A DNA stretch of 47,500 nt from Adiantum capillus-veneris. Its lineage: Eukaryota; Streptophyta; Polypodiopsida; Polypodiales; Pteridaceae. The notes under the pieces were generated by a model that searched no databases, was not told where the DNA came from, and was given only the letters and a program-made list of their open reading frames with translations. Location: assembly GCA_014529385.2 (NCBI GenBank), contig CM043967.1, positions 9,995,001 through 10,042,500 of the forward strand, read 5' to 3'. This document shows, piece after piece, positions 46,942 to 47,500 of this stretch. The position numbers and the translations under genes were made by a program. The first letter of the stretch is position 1. Each line of letters begins with the position of its first letter.

Positions 46942-47489
46942 ACCATGAAGCTCTCATCCTGCAGAAAGAGGTTTTCTTGCCACAGGTCTACAGATGTAGT
47001 TGACCCTTGACCTGAATGGTTAAACCAATCCTCCACTTCTTTGTTACTTTTCGATGGTCTTAGGCTTTGTCTTATTGCTTGGAAGGTGGCTTCATCAGGT
47101 AGTGTCTCCTTGTATTTTTCAGCTTTCTCAAAGCATCTTCGAAGGCATTCCATTGGATTGCTGGATATTTCCATTGCCTCATCATCACTACTATCCTCTG
47201 AAACAAATCCACTCCTCTCCTCTTGGACTCTGGAAATAATAGCTAGGGAGAAATCCTCCCTTAAATAAAACACACTTTGCACATCATGTAAGAAGATATA
47301 GGTCCTGTCTCCAATCCTGAAGTCAGGCACAGCTGGCAACATCATCTGAGCATGCTTCTCAGTGAAGTTACTGACATCCAATGGAAGTTTGATTTCTGTG
47401 GTTTTCACAGAGAGCATCTTACTTCTTTGTACTTCAATTGCTTCAACCTCAAGGTCGACTATGTCTTCAACCTCCTCGACTTCTTGCAT
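46416..47489 (-). CDS. Two-exon gene of unknown function, convergent with the transposase
   Basis: On minus, exon A (47489-46944, 182 codons from the ATG) is joined in phase 0 to exon B (46844-46416, 142 residues plus stop) by an intron with GTAAC donor and TGTGCAG acceptor. Removing the intron gives 324 residues. The intron is mostly a GA/CT tract; an unspliced frame happens to stay open through it. Exon A has an acidic start (EVEEVEDIVDLEVEAIEVQ), then FRIGDRTYIFLHDVQSVFYL and a Ser/Asp/Glu patch. Exon B has DDFLRRRTREYRGRDAALAQ, CFGYCPGYTGGRAAYYYTYT and a basic tail. No known domain is recognised. The stop is 63 bp from the transposase stop, so they probably form one element. The start may lie beyond the window edge. 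Confidence 0.6.
46875..46939 (+). repeat. (GA)n microsatellite forming most of an intron
   Basis: About 32 GA units inside the 99-bp intron 46845-46943 of the convergent gene; on the sense strand it reads as a CT-rich tract starting just after the donor. Confidence 0.95.
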
Positions 47490-47500
47490 ATGAGTTGTCT

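Overview
The window looks like repeat-rich, gene-poor nuclear DNA of a land plant. Support comes from GT-AG introns, initiator-tRNA-Met-primed Ty1/copia elements, a MULE transposase with a SWIM finger, very long GA/CT microsatellites and decayed PLS-type pentatricopeptide (PPR) units. The style of the PPR debris suggests a fern or other early-diverging plant, but the species cannot be read from the sequence.

Layout. At 3.3-3.9 kb (minus) is a broken LINE-ORF1-like fragment with a zinc knuckle. At about 4.7-14.96 kb is a Mutator-like (MULE) element bounded by degenerate terminal inverted repeats (TIRs). Its left arm is a decayed SWIM-type MULE transposase (minus). Its right arm is a companion gene (plus) with a GNHR block and a possible DNA-methyltransferase-like tail. 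The centre holds four microsatellites and four short hairpins. A second, diverged copy of the same gene pair lies at 18.1-21.3 kb (minus) and 26.3-28.0 kb (plus), and the space between them is filled with PPR fragments and two long foldbacks, as in a gene-capturing MULE. Just left of it, at 16.6-17.95 kb, is a dead copy of a different transposase.

At 29.65-30.04 kb are pieces of a histone H3/CENH3-like gene, followed by an acidic Glu-Pro-Val repeat reading frame. A copia element at 30,277-35,806 (minus) interrupts that frame; it is structurally complete, with LTRs, primer-binding site, polypurine tract and a CTTGA target duplication, but its coding region is dead. A small hairpin MITE lies at 36.35-36.5 kb. 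A copia gag remnant (minus) occupies 37.0-37.7 kb, with its primer-binding site at 39.04 kb. At 39,769 to about 43,300 is a 3'-truncated copia (plus) with one open gag-protease-integrase frame.

The right end (43.5-47.5 kb) is the best-preserved part. It holds an intact four-exon gene for a predicted 854-residue DDE-type transposase-like protein. A two-exon gene of unknown function runs convergently, with 63 bp between the stops; its single intron consists mostly of a GA microsatellite. I read the two as the genes of one cut-and-paste transposon whose superfamily I could not assign. The decayed 16.6-kb copy provides an internal homolog for comparison.

No rRNA, tRNA, CRISPR or ordinary metabolic gene was found. 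Homology calls rest on motif recognition by eye and were not checked against a database.
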